This document shows, piece by piece, positions 6,841 to 14,032 of a stretch of 19,075 nt of DNA. The notes below the pieces were generated by a model. It was not told where the DNA came from and made no database searches. It saw only the letters and a list, made by a program, of their open reading frames with translations. Origin of the DNA: Chitinophagaceae bacterium (lineage in GTDB: Bacteria > Bacteroidota > Bacteroidia > Chitinophagales > UBA10324); assembly GCA_023251195.1 (NCBI GenBank), contig JAHEZG010000025.1, positions 1,978-21,052 on the forward strand, read 5' to 3'. The number at the start of each line of letters is the position of its first letter. Position 1 is the first letter of the stretch. Made by a program: the position numbers and the translations under genes.

Positions 6841-8274
6841 ATGTCGAAGTCAGCAGAATCCGTTTGGAATGAGTGCCTGAAAATCATACAAGACAATGTA
6901 AACCCGCAAAGTTTTAAAACTTGGTTTGAACCTATTAAGGCGGTTAAACTTCAGGGCGATGTTTTAACCATTCAGGTTCCGAGTCAGTTTTTTTACGAGT
7001 GGCTCGAAGAACATTATGTAAGTATTTTGCGCAAAGCACTGAAGCGTGAACTTTCAAACGATGCGCGTTTGGAATATCAGGTTGTGGTGGATAACTCTTC
7101 GCAAAAGAACGGACCATTTACAGTTAACATTCCAACAGCAACTACCAATGCAGTGAAGACTCAAGAGATGCCTGCATCAATGGTGATGGGTCATCAGATA
7201 AAAAATCCATTCATCATTCCGGGATTGCGCAAAGTGAATATTGATTCGCAATTAAATGCTGCGTACACTTTCGATACATATGTTGAAGGCGATAGTAATC
7301 GTTTAGCGCGAAGTGCCGGATATGCTGTTGCACAAAAACCCGGTGCTACTTCTTTTAACCCACTTGTTATATATGGTGGAGTTGGTTTAGGAAAAACTCA
7401 CTTAGCACAAGCCATCGGAAATCAAATAAAAAATTTATATCCGAATAAAACTGTGTTGTTTGTTCCGGCAGAAAAATTTACCAATCAGTTTATTGATGCT
7501 TTGAAAAATAACAGTGTGAATGATTTCATTCACTTCTATCAATTGATTGATGTGTTGATTGCTGATGACATTCAGTTCTTCGCAAACAAGGATCGTACAC
7601 AAGATATTTTCTTCCACATATTTAATCACCTGCATCAAAGCGGTAAACAATTAATTCTTACTTCTGATCGTGCACCGCGTGATCTGGAAGGAATGGAAGA
7701 AAGATTGTTGAGTCGTTTCCGTTGGGGATTGAGTGCCGATATTCAGGTTCCTGATTTTGAAACCCGCATTGCCATTCTTGAAAAGAAAATGTATGCTGAT
7801 GGAATTGAGTTGCCTCGTGATGTTGTTGAGTTCGTTGCATATAATATAAGTACCAGTGTTCGCGACCTTGAAGGTGCATTGGTTTCGTTATTAGCACAAT
7901 CTTCTTTGAACAGAAAAGAAATTGATTTGGACTTAGCTAAAAAAATTATCAAGAATTTTGTTAAAACAATTTCACGCGAAGTTTCCATTGAGTTCATACA
8001 AAAGGCAGTTTGCGAATTCTTCAGCGTTCAACCTGAAAAGTTAAAAGAGAAAACACGCAAACGCGCAATTGTTCAGGCCCGTCAGTTAAGTATGTATTTA
8101 GCAAAGAGCTACACAAAAAATTCCTTGAAAGTTATTGGTCGTCATTTTGGTGGTCGTGACCATAGTACAGTAATTCATAGTTGCCAGGCGGTGAAAGACA
8201 TGATGGATACTGACAAAGAATTTAAAGAGTCAGTTCAGGAGATAGAAAAGAAAATTCAGCTAAGTATTACCTGA
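6841..8274 (+). CDS. dnaA: Chromosomal replication initiator protein DnaA
   Basis: A 477-residue DnaA. It binds DnaA boxes at oriC and melts the origin using ATP. Domain I is residues ~1-85 (VWNECLKIIQDNV, SFKTWFEPI); a short linker follows. The AAA+ domain III has Walker A GGVGLGKTH at ~179-187, Walker B LIADDIQFF at ~239-247 and the arginine-rich sensor II region RDLEGALVSL. Domain IV carries the DNA-binding signature GGRDHSTVIHSCQAV at ~436-450. Length and all motifs are normal. Its left neighbour is the metallophosphatase and its right neighbours are two tRNA genes; dnaN, recF and gyrB are not adjacent. No DnaA-box cluster was seen on either side, so oriC is not placed here. Confidence 0.98.
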   Translation: MSKSAESVWNECLKIIQDNVNPQSFKTWFEPIKAVKLQGDVLTIQVPSQFFYEWLEEHYVSILRKALKRELSNDARLEYQVVVDNSSQKNGPFTVNIPTATTNAVKTQEMPASMVMGHQIKNPFIIPGLRKVNIDSQLNAAYTFDTYVEGDSNRLARSAGYAVAQKPGATSFNPLVIYGGVGLGKTHLAQAIGNQIKNLYPNKTVLFVPAEKFTNQFIDALKNNSVNDFIHFYQLIDVLIADDIQFFANKDRTQDIFFHIFNHLHQSGKQLILTSDRAPRDLEGMEERLLSRFRWGLSADIQVPDFETRIAILEKKMYADGIELPRDVVEFVAYNISTSVRDLEGALVSLLAQSSLNRKEIDLDLAKKIIKNFVKTISREVSIEFIQKAVCEFFSVQPEKLKEKTRKRAIVQARQLSMYLAKSYTKNSLKVIGRHFGGRDHSTVIHSCQAVKDMMDTDKEFKESVQEIEKKIQLSIT

Positions 8275-8290
8275 TTATTTTCAACTTCTC

Positions 8291-8320
8291 TTTGAGGGTT
8301 CAAAGTATTTTATACATTTG
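8291..8320 (+). promoter_or_regulatory. Bacteroidota-type promoter for the tRNA pair
   Basis: TTTG at 8291-8294 (-33 box), an 18-bp spacer, then TACATTTG at 8313-8320, a perfect TAnnTTTG -7 box. tRNA-Ser begins 11 bp further on, as expected for a transcript starting just before the mature 5' end. The -33 box overlaps a CTTTGA/TCAAAG inverted repeat (8290-8305) that may also weakly end dnaA transcription. Confidence 0.8.
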
Positions 8321-8331
8321 CCCGAATAACA

Positions 8332-8422
8332 GGAGAGGTGCCTGAGTGGCCGAAAGGGCCGGTTTGCTAAACCGTTATACGAGCTTAAACTTGTATCGAG
8401 GGTTCGAATCCCTCCCTCTCCG
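8332..8422 (+). tRNA. tRNA-Ser (anticodon GCT)
   Basis: A 91-nt type II tRNA. The acceptor GGAGAGG (8332-8338) pairs with CCTCTCC (8415-8421) and the discriminator is G8422. The anticodon loop TTGCTAA is at 8364-8370 with anticodon GCT at 8366-8368, reading AGC/AGU. It has a long variable arm with TACGAG/CTTGTA pairing and a T arm GAGGG-TTCGAAT-CCCTC. The first anticodon-stem pair (C8359-T8375) is a mismatch. CCA is not encoded. Confidence 0.95.
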
Positions 8423-8460
8423 CACCTGAGTAGTTCTTTAAAATTGAAATAATAATAGTT

Positions 8461-8534
8461 CGGGGTGTAGCGCAGTTGGCTAGCGTACCTGCTTTGGGAG
8501 CAGGGGGTCCCTGGTTCGAGTCCAGGTACCCCGA
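8461..8534 (+). tRNA. tRNA-Pro (anticodon TGG)
   Basis: A 74-nt tRNA. The acceptor CGGGGTG (8461-8467) pairs with TACCCCG (8527-8533) including one G-T pair, and the discriminator is A8534. The stem CCTGC/GCAGG encloses loop TTTGGGA with anticodon TGG at 8495-8497. The T arm contains GGTTCGAGTCC. CCA is not encoded. It follows tRNA-Ser by 38 bp, with which it likely shares a transcript. Confidence 0.96.
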
Positions 8535-8542
8535 CAAATTGA

Positions 8543-8580
8543 GGGCGGTGAAATTTATTTTTCATCGCCCTTTTTATTTT
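8543..8580 (+). terminator. Rho-independent terminator of the tRNA operon
   Basis: Stem arm 8543-8553 (GGGCGGTGAAA) pairs with 8560-8570 (TTTCATCGCCC), with one G-T wobble and a 6-nt loop, followed by a T-rich tail to 8580. It lies 8 bp after tRNA-Pro. Confidence 0.92.
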
Positions 8581-8745
8581 ATGGGTTACTACTTTTACAT
8601 TTTGAATTCAGAAACTTACGGAATAATTTATATCGGACAAACAAATAATCTGGAAGACAGAACTTTGTCTTTTTATTTTATAAAACCAATAACATCTTTT
8701 CGAACTTCCTCTCGCCATCTAAGTCCGTATTTTTTGTCTAAGTAA
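8581..8745 (+). pseudogene. Truncated GIY-YIG nuclease remnant
   Basis: Starting at ATG 8581, directly after the terminator, the frame reads YYFYILNS, then IYIGQTNNLEDR. This is the N-terminal GIY-YIG core of the small (~80-95 residue) single-domain nucleases common in Bacteroidota. Similarity ends after Arg27 (base ~8661). The rest of the frame, to the stop at 8745, overlaps the 3' end of the minus-strand gene at 8673 and looks unrelated. The remaining GIY-YIG motifs (the catalytic Arg helix and the terminal Glu) are lost. It is a remnant, probably inactive. Such genes often lie right behind tRNA genes in this phylum. Confidence 0.75.
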
Positions 8746-9281
8746 TTAAATATTTGCTGGTTATATTCTTCTTCATTTTCACCACAATAAATAATACAAT
8801 CTCGACTATAGAATTTGATTTTGTATTTTTTTTCAAAAAGGGTATCGGAATCATAAATCTTTGAACTAACAAATCCACCTGGAAGCAGAAGTCTCATGTT
8901 TTTAATTTCAATATCACTCAAAGCAGATAATTTGTTAAAAGAAAAAATGTACACCGAATCAATAATTATATTGCCTTTCATTTTGAAAACTTGTAACCGT
9001 AATGAAGTATCAACTAAAATTTTTCCGACAAAATTTTCATAGCCGGAACTTTTTATTCTTATTTGATAAAAACCTGGTTCAGTATTTTTAAAATGAAATT
9101 CTCCTTCAATATCTGCGCAAATCCCAATCGTATCTTTATCATTTGAAAGAAATACAGTTGCAAATGACACCCCATCATTATTTATTATATCAATTACTTT
9201 CCCATTGAAATTAATTTTTTGAGCCGAAGAAATATCAGCTAATAATAAAAATATTAAAATAATTTTCGCGAGAGAGTTCAT
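8673..9281 (-). CDS. Secreted carboxypeptidase-regulatory-like domain protein
   Basis: A 202-residue protein. Residues 1-20 form a signal peptide (IILIFLLLADISSAQ). A carboxypeptidase-regulatory-like / CNA-B beta-sandwich covers ~22-100: FNGKVIDIINNDGVSFATVFL, DIEGEFHF, PGFYQIRIKSSGYENF. The C-terminal part (FEKKYKIKFYSRDCI, IFNYLDKKYGLRWREEVRKDVIG) is a conserved tail of unknown function that I recall from other Bacteroidota proteins. It has no enzyme motif and is likely periplasmic. It starts 18 bp after the tsaE stop in the same direction, so co-transcription with tsaE is likely. Its low GC resembles that of the intergenic DNA around it. Confidence 0.75.
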   Translation of the reverse strand: MNSLAKIILIFLLLADISSAQKINFNGKVIDIINNDGVSFATVFLSNDKDTIGICADIEGEFHFKNTEPGFYQIRIKSSGYENFVGKILVDTSLRLQVFKMKGNIIIDSVYIFSFNKLSALSDIEIKNMRLLLPGGFVSSKIYDSDTLFEKKYKIKFYSRDCIIYCGENEEEYNQQIFNYLDKKYGLRWREEVRKDVIGFIK

Positions 9282-9299
9282 TTATTTTCTCTAATGTGT

Positions 9300-9710
9300 T
9301 TATTGGTTTTCACTCCTAACAATTCTTCCTTCTCCATCCCATTCCAACCACAATTTCACAAAATCATTTGGTAAAAAAGGTTCTGCTAATTCAGGCCATT
9401 CAATAAAACAAAATGCACCATCGGCTAAATATTCTTCAAAACCGATGTCTAACAATTCTTCTGCATTTTTTAAACGATACAAATCGAAATGAAAAATTTT
9501 CTGAGAGCCAGCATATTCATTCACCAATGAAAAAGTAGGGCTGACTGCTTCTTCTGTTACACCAAGTGCTTTGCAAAAACTTTTTACCAATGTGGTTTTG
9601 CCAACTCCCATTTCGCCGTTCAACACAAATATTTTTCGCTCCGGAAAATGTTTTAATATTTCAACAGCAACATTATTCCAGTCTTCTAATTTTTCTACTT
9701 TCCAAAACAT
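9300..9710 (-). CDS. tsaE: tRNA threonylcarbamoyladenosine biosynthesis ATPase TsaE
   Basis: A 136-residue P-loop ATPase that works with TsaB and TsaD to form t6A at position 37 of ANN-decoding tRNAs, in the cytoplasm. Walker A is GEMGVGKTT (residues 32-40). SPTFSLVNEY (57-66), HFDLYRL (74-80) and FIEWPE (102-107) are the family blocks. The length is normal. It lies between the PorE-like gene and the regulatory-domain gene on the same strand. The 127-bp upstream spacer is filled with repeats, so it probably has its own promoter or reads through from 11964; none is clear. Confidence 0.95.
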   Translation of the reverse strand: MFWKVEKLEDWNNVAVEILKHFPERKIFVLNGEMGVGKTTLVKSFCKALGVTEEAVSPTFSLVNEYAGSQKIFHFDLYRLKNAEELLDIGFEEYLADGAFCFIEWPELAEPFLPNDFVKLWLEWDGEGRIVRSENQ

Positions 9711-9728
9711 AATTTATTGCTTGAAAAA

Positions 9729-9779
9729 TTTCGCACGGAGTTCACAGAGAAAAAAACAGCACAGAGAAAAAGGAGAACA
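9729..9779. repeat. CACAGAG-type interspersed repeat
   Basis: TTCGCACGGAGTTCACAGAG followed by GCACAGAGAAAAAGGAGA. In reverse complement it reads CTCTGTG, then CTCCGTGCGAAA, sharing this core with the copy at 12081-12174. It is intergenic, immediately upstream of tsaE. Confidence 0.75.
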
Positions 9780-9806
9780 AAAGAGTTGAATGAAATTGTA
9801 TTTAAT

Positions 9807-9840
9807 CTTCAAATTTTCAAATCTCCAAATCTTCAAATCA
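9807..9840 (-). repeat. 8-bp-unit tandem repeat (ATTTGAAG type), copy 2
   Basis: Read on the minus strand: TG, then ATTTGAAG, ATTTGGAG, ATTTGAAA, ATTTGAAG. TG plus the first base of unit 1 forms the TGA stop of the PorE-like gene. It differs from the copy at 2774-2807 at only three of 34 bases and keeps the GG-containing unit in second place. Confidence 0.85.
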
Positions 9841-11964
9841 TCTCCTGTTCGGGTCAACAATAATTTTCTCCGGCTCCTTCGAATCAATGGTCATGGTTTC
9901 GCCGGTTACTTTAAAAGTGGTGCGGCGGTTTTTCTGATGTTCTTCTTCTGTGCATTGAACACCACTCACACATTTATTCAGGATCATTGTTTCACCATAA
10001 CCTTTTGCGGTCAACCTTGCTTTGTCAATTCCATGTGCAGCTAAATAATCCACACAACTCTGCGCGCGCTTCTGCGAGAGGTTCTCATTGAATTTATCAT
10101 TTCCGCGCGAATCAGTGTGTGAACCCAGTTCCACTTTCACCGTCGGGTTTTCATTCAGCAGCGTAACTAATGTATCGAGCACCAATGCAGCATCAGGTCT
10201 TATGTTCCATTTGTTGTAATCGTAATAAATATTGCTGAGTGTGATTTGCACATTCTTGTAAATCTTATCAAGTATGATAGTGACAGTTTCTTTCAGCGTG
10301 TCTTTATCGCTCGATGAAAAACCAAGTGACGAAAAGTTTTCACTCATGCTGAAGTAATCATTCTTCGAAGCGGTGAGTTTCAATAATTTTTCGGGCTGAA
10401 TGGCGAAAGTGATTTTCCCTTGCGCATCCGTCATGTACTTATTCAGCGAATCAGTTTTTCCGGCAACTGTTACATCCAGCACATTCACTGCTGCGCTCGA
10501 TAAAAATTTTGTTCCTGTAACAGTGCTGTTCGGGTCGTTCGGGTTTTCAAAAGTTTTTTCTTTCACCAACACCTGCAACTGATAATATTTTATGCGTGGC
10601 AACTCAAACGAATAAATATCATCGTTGCCTTTTCCTCCCGGGCGACTGCTCGTAAACATCCCCATCTGGCGCACATCTTTTTTCTTTTCATCAGGCACCG
10701 GAAGAAATATCAAACCAAAATCATCAGCAGGTGAATTAATCGGCGAGCGCAAATTCACAGGGTTCATCCACTGCTTGCCAACCTTCGTTGCCGAAAAAAT
10801 ATCCAGCCCGCCCATACCCGGCTGACCATTACTCGAGAAATATAATTTGCCGTCCGCAGCTATGAACGGAAAAACTTCGTCGCCCGTAGTATTAATGCCC
10901 GGACCTAGATTCTGCGGCTCACTCCATGCACCATCAATGTTTCGAGTCACTACAAATAAATCCTTGCCGCCAAATCCTTCCTTCGTGTCGCTGCTGAAAT
11001 ACAATTCATTTCCGCTTGCCGATAAAAATGGTTGCGACACATTTGTGCTGTCTTCATAAAACGGAATCGCCACTGGCTCATTCCATTCCCCCAACTCATT
11101 CAATGTGCTGCGAAAAATTTTGCAGTAATCATTTGTGATATTATCAGTGCCGCATCGCGTAAAAAATATTTCAGTAAAATCTTTATTGAAGCAAACCGCT
11201 CCTTCGTTGTACTTCGAATTAATAACCGCGCTCAGTGGCTGCGGAGTTTTATAACTGCCGCTTCCATCGGGCTGCGAATAAAATAAATCAGAAAATTTTT
11301 CTCCTGTCCATCCGTAGGTCTGTGTTCCGGCGGCATCGGTGCGGTCGCTTGTGAAAACGATGGCACCGTTTTTATACAGCACAGTTCCGTAATCAAATGC
11401 AGCGGAGTTCAGCGCCTCCACATTCTTCACCGCAAACGGCGAAGGATTTTTTTGCCAGTCGAGCGCCTGCTGCGTGCTCTTCAGTTGCTTTTTCGCATCA
11501 TCGTTAAACGGATTTTGCTGCATGTATTCGTTAAACTGCTCAATCGCATCCTGGTACTTGCCGTTTGCCTTCAGCATAATCGCATAATCATAAGTGGCAA
11601 TCGCATCGTAGTTCAAACCCTGCGCGGTCTTATACCAATGCTCGGCATCAATCGTTTGATTCGAATACCTGTAACACTCTGCTATCAGAAAAGCTTTGCG
11701 CGCCTTAATGGTGGGTTCCGGCTCCGCATCAAATTCATCCTTCAGTTTATCGGCGGCAACCGTAAATTTTTTTTCTTCATACAATGTTTCGCCGTCTTTT
11801 ATTTTCTGAATTAAGAAGCACGATGAAAGAAATACAGTGAACGATAACAGAAAAAATATTCGATGAAGAAGCCCTACCCTTAATCCCTTCCCAATGGGAA
11901 GAGAAATTGTCGCGATGAATTGAGGCACAAACGAATTTTTATTGAAGTGAAAAAATCTTCTCAT
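9838..11964 (-). CDS. PorE-like lipoprotein: TPR, beta-propeller, CRD and OmpA domains
   Basis: A 708-residue predicted outer-membrane lipoprotein with lipobox LSSC (Cys49). TPR-like helices cover ~55-170. WD40/PD40 beta-propeller repeats cover ~185-455 (FTSDRTDAAG, LYFSSDTKEGFGGKDLFV, LYFSSNGQPGMGGLDIF, TSSRPGGKGNDDIYSF). A carboxypeptidase-regulatory-like domain lies at ~475-560. An OmpA peptidoglycan-binding domain covers ~578-690 (IYYDYNKWNIRPDA, SHTDSRGNDKFNENLSQKRA). This order is that of PorE, which tethers the type IX secretion machinery to peptidoglycan. Bacteroidota encode several paralogues, so T9SS membership is likely but not certain. The n-region of the signal peptide is unusually long (~34 residues) and contains a palindromic repeat; no later ATG/GTG/TTG in frame precedes the hydrophobic core. 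Its stop lies in an 8-bp-unit repeat. Confidence 0.88.
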   Translation of the reverse strand: MRRFFHFNKNSFVPQFIATISLPIGKGLRVGLLHRIFFLLSFTVFLSSCFLIQKIKDGETLYEEKKFTVAADKLKDEFDAEPEPTIKARKAFLIAECYRYSNQTIDAEHWYKTAQGLNYDAIATYDYAIMLKANGKYQDAIEQFNEYMQQNPFNDDAKKQLKSTQQALDWQKNPSPFAVKNVEALNSAAFDYGTVLYKNGAIVFTSDRTDAAGTQTYGWTGEKFSDLFYSQPDGSGSYKTPQPLSAVINSKYNEGAVCFNKDFTEIFFTRCGTDNITNDYCKIFRSTLNELGEWNEPVAIPFYEDSTNVSQPFLSASGNELYFSSDTKEGFGGKDLFVVTRNIDGAWSEPQNLGPGINTTGDEVFPFIAADGKLYFSSNGQPGMGGLDIFSATKVGKQWMNPVNLRSPINSPADDFGLIFLPVPDEKKKDVRQMGMFTSSRPGGKGNDDIYSFELPRIKYYQLQVLVKEKTFENPNDPNSTVTGTKFLSSAAVNVLDVTVAGKTDSLNKYMTDAQGKITFAIQPEKLLKLTASKNDYFSMSENFSSLGFSSSDKDTLKETVTIILDKIYKNVQITLSNIYYDYNKWNIRPDAALVLDTLVTLLNENPTVKVELGSHTDSRGNDKFNENLSQKRAQSCVDYLAAHGIDKARLTAKGYGETMILNKCVSGVQCTEEEHQKNRRTTFKVTGETMTIDSKEPEKIIVDPNRR
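11869..11907 (-). repeat. Palindromic interspersed element inside the PorE-like reading frame
   Basis: The core CTTCCCAATGGGAAG (11887-11901) is an inverted repeat with 7-bp arms, flanked on the minus strand by GGGATTAAGGGTAGGGCTTC. This resembles the palindromic CTCCCC-TTTGG-GGAG elements scattered in many Bacteroidota genomes. It encodes about residues 20-32 of the protein, ahead of the signal-peptide core. CGATGAA occurs on both sides (11861-11867 and 11913-11919). Confidence 0.6.
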
Positions 11965-12080
11965 TTATATTGGAAAGAATTATTTTTTTCTTGCGTGTAA
12001 ATTTAACGAAAAAAGACCGCTGCTGTTTTAACTCAATTGTGCTTTAAATTATTTTGGTGTGAAAAAGATTTTATTCTATT

Positions 12081-12174
12081 CACAGAAAATTCGTTCTGAG
12101 AGACTGAGTTCACAGTGAGATTCAGAGAAATATATTTTAAAAAACTCCGTGCTCTCTGTGCCTCCGTGCGAAAC
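12081..12174. repeat. CACAGAG/CTCTGTG interspersed repeat, two facing arms
   Basis: The left part has CACAGAAAATTCG, GAGTTCACAGTGAGATTCAG. The right part has CTCCGTGCTCTCTGTG then CCTCCGTGCGAAA, in the opposite orientation. The right part shares CTCTGTG and CTCCGTGCGAAA with the reverse complement of 9729-9779. It fills the divergent spacer 11965-12240 between the PorE-like gene and the acyl-CoA dehydrogenase gene. Confidence 0.75.
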
Positions 12175-12218
12175 ACATCGCATCAAATTCATCTTCTTCC
12201 TACTCCCAAAATCCCAAT

Positions 12219-12226
12219 TACATTTG
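12219..12226 (+). promoter_or_regulatory. Perfect -7 box (TACATTTG) for the acyl-CoA dehydrogenase gene
   Basis: TACATTTG matches TAnnTTTG fully, 14 bp before the ATG at 12241, and is identical to the tRNA promoter -7 box. No clear TTTG is seen 17-20 bp upstream. The short distance implies a leader of only a few bases. Confidence 0.5.
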
Positions 12227-12240
12227 CAAAAATTTTGTAA

Positions 12241-13383
12241 ATGGAATTTACTGTTTCCGAGAATCATAAATTAATAGAACAATCGGCGCGCGACTTTGCC
12301 GAAAAATATATTCGTCCGCATGTGATGGAGTGGGATGAGGTGCAGCATTTTCCGAAAGATTTATTTAAGCAATTGGGGGAGCATGGTTTCCTGGGAGTGC
12401 TGGTGCCTGAAAATTATGGCGGTGCCGGACTCGGTTATTTTGAATACATAACGGTGATAACTGAAATTGCAAAGGTGTGCGGATCCATCGGGTTGTCGGT
12501 GGCGGCGCATAATTCGCTTTGCACGGGTCACATATTGCAACATGCGAGCGAGGAGCAGAAGAAAAAATATTTGCCGAAACTGGCGACCGGTCAGTGGCTG
12601 GGCGCGTGGGGATTAACGGAACCGAACACGGGTTCGGATGCAGGCAACATGAAAACCACCGCGAAGAAGGAAGGCAGCGAGTGGGTATTGAACGGAACCA
12701 AGTGCTGGATAACGCACGGCAACAGCAGTGATGTGATGGTGGTGATTGCGCGCACAGGTGAGGCGGGCGACTCGCATGGCATGAGTGCTTTTATAGTGGA
12801 GCGCGGAACAACGGGATTGAGTGCAGGGAAAAAAGAAAACAAATTGGGCATGCGCGCTTCGGAAACTACTGAAGTGATTTTTGATAATTGCCGGATTCCA
12901 TCGGAGAATTTAATTGGTAAGGAAGGTGATGGATTTGTACAGTCAATGAAGGTGCTGGATGGCGGACGCATTTCGATTGCGGCGCTTGCACTCGGCATTG
13001 CGAAGGGTGCTTACGAGGCTTCGATAAAATATTCGAAGGAGCGTCACCAGTTCAATCAACCGATTTCGCATTTTCAGGGAATTGCTTTTAAGATTGCTGA
13101 TATGAAAGCGCAGATAGAAGCGGCTGAATTGCTGACGCTGCAAGCAGCGGATATGAAAATGCGTGGAGAGAAAATGACGAAACAAGCAGCGATGGCGAAG
13201 TATTATGCTTCGGAAGTTTCGGTAAAAGTTTCGACGGATGCGGTGCAGATTTTCGGTGGCTACGGTTACACAAAGGATTTTCCGGTAGAGAAATATTATC
13301 GCGATTCGAAACTGTGTACGATTGGTGAAGGCACTTCGGAAATTCAGAAGATAGTGATTGCGAAGAGTGTGTTACACTCGTAA
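12241..13383 (+). CDS. Acyl-CoA dehydrogenase
   Basis: A 380-residue FAD-dependent acyl-CoA dehydrogenase, the first step of beta-oxidation or of branched-chain acyl-CoA breakdown, in the cytoplasm. N-terminal helices occupy ~1-120. The FAD/substrate signature is GAWGLTEPNTGSDAG (~121-135), then CWITHGNSSD and KLGMRASETTEVIFDN in the beta domain. The C-terminal helical domain has RHQFNQPISHFQGIAFKIADM, QIFGGYGYTKDFPVEKYYRD and IGEGTSEIQ, where Glu363 is in the position of the catalytic base of medium- and short-chain enzymes (Glu376 of MCAD). Chain-length preference cannot be read; short-chain or general is a guess. It is transcribed alone, divergent from the PorE-like gene. Its GC is higher than that of its neighbours. 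The stop codon lies in a hairpin. Confidence 0.95.
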   Translation: MEFTVSENHKLIEQSARDFAEKYIRPHVMEWDEVQHFPKDLFKQLGEHGFLGVLVPENYGGAGLGYFEYITVITEIAKVCGSIGLSVAAHNSLCTGHILQHASEEQKKKYLPKLATGQWLGAWGLTEPNTGSDAGNMKTTAKKEGSEWVLNGTKCWITHGNSSDVMVVIARTGEAGDSHGMSAFIVERGTTGLSAGKKENKLGMRASETTEVIFDNCRIPSENLIGKEGDGFVQSMKVLDGGRISIAALALGIAKGAYEASIKYSKERHQFNQPISHFQGIAFKIADMKAQIEAAELLTLQAADMKMRGEKMTKQAAMAKYYASEVSVKVSTDAVQIFGGYGYTKDFPVEKYYRDSKLCTIGEGTSEIQKIVIAKSVLHS

Positions 13384-13403
13384 CACTTCGACAAGCTCAG
13401 TGT
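13369..13403 (+). repeat. Stop-codon hairpin joined to a CTTCGACAAGCTCAG element
   Basis: GTGTTAC (13369-13375) and GTAACAC (13380-13386) form a 7-bp inverted repeat with a 4-nt loop that contains the TAA stop of the acyl-CoA dehydrogenase gene. It runs directly into CACTTCGACAAGCTCAGTGT (13384-13403), a short sequence I know as a widespread interspersed repeat in bacterial, and notably Bacteroidota, genomes. There is no T-tract, so a terminator role is doubtful. The rest of 13404-13558 is AT-rich without recognised features. Confidence 0.6.
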
Positions 13404-13558
13404 AATAGCTTAACTTCTGTAAACTGATTTTTTTGCTTGATTTTTATGAAGGAAAATTATTCTTTCAGAATTTTTTTTGTGAAAATGTTGGTTAAGATTA
13501 TTTCTGAAAAATATAAAGGTGTTTAATAAAAAATTATTTTGTACTGAGAAAATAAATC

Positions 13559-14032
13559 ATGGAAATAACAGGGGAGCATGCAATTATTCTTAGTGTTATA
13601 ATTGTGCATATTATCTTGCTTGTTTTCAGGAAAAGAATATTGAAATCTGCAAATGGAAAAAGGAATTATTTTATTGTCTTTGCTCTTTTTACTTCTCCCT
13701 TTTTTCTTTACCCTGCTTACTTGGTTTATAATGAATTGAATCTAAAGAGAAATATGGTTGGGGAATATTACCTTAATGATTCAACCCAACAGGTTATTCT
13801 TACAATAATGGATAATGATTCATTCATTCTGAAGCCAAATAAATACCTCAGTAATCATGGAACAGGAATATGGAGACTTGTAAATGAACCTGATGCAAAA
13901 AAAGTTGAATTGAATGTAACACCCGGAGTGCTTTTTTACATTTTCTGTATTGATGATGATGGAAAGTCAATTTATCTCCATGATTTTTCGGAACACCACG
14001 ATGACAATTATGGTTTGGTGAAGAAGAAGTAA
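13559..14032 (+). CDS. Unknown membrane protein with two N-terminal helices
   Basis: A 157-residue protein I do not recognise. Residues ~7-23 (AIILSVIIVHIILLVF) and ~38-57 (YFIVFALFTSPFFLYPAYLVY) are membrane segments linked by a basic loop (RKRILKSANGKRN). The remaining ~95 residues look like a small beta-rich domain (MVGEYYLNDSTQQVILTIMD, GTGIWRL, SIYLHDFSEHH), similar in style to single-gene Bacteroidota proteins of unknown role. It is a stand-alone gene, convergent with the PQQ dehydrogenase gene. TATTTTG about 22-26 bp upstream is one T short of a -7 box. Function is unknown. Confidence 0.7.
   Translation: MEITGEHAIILSVIIVHIILLVFRKRILKSANGKRNYFIVFALFTSPFFLYPAYLVYNELNLKRNMVGEYYLNDSTQQVILTIMDNDSFILKPNKYLSNHGTGIWRLVNEPDAKKVELNVTPGVLFYIFCIDDDGKSIYLHDFSEHHDDNYGLVKKK

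Noticed and set aside
8290..8305. CTTTGA-GGGT-TCAAAG as the dnaA terminator.
   Set aside because: The stem is short and AT-rich with no proper T-tract, and it overlaps the -33 box of the tRNA promoter; noted only as a weak possibility.
8281..8565. A minus-strand open frame of 94 codons.
   Set aside because: It is the antisense of two tRNA genes and a terminator, a common false gene call.
8476..8580. A + strand frame running from inside tRNA-Pro into the GIY-YIG remnant, giving an N-terminal extension.
   Set aside because: Its first part is the translation of tRNA and terminator sequence. The ATG at 8581 is where GIY-YIG similarity begins.
9571..10044. Two consecutive + strand frames antisense to tsaE and the PorE-like gene.
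   Set aside because: They overlap strongly supported minus-strand genes and repeats and show no protein-like features.
12076..12267. A minus-strand open frame of 63 codons containing SHGGTESTEFF.
   Set aside because: It is the translation of the CACAGAG/CTCTGTG repeat, with no start signal or homology beyond that.
13384..13403. Insertion sequence end or attachment site.
   Set aside because: There is no transposase or integrase gene in the window; the sequence fits a small interspersed repeat.
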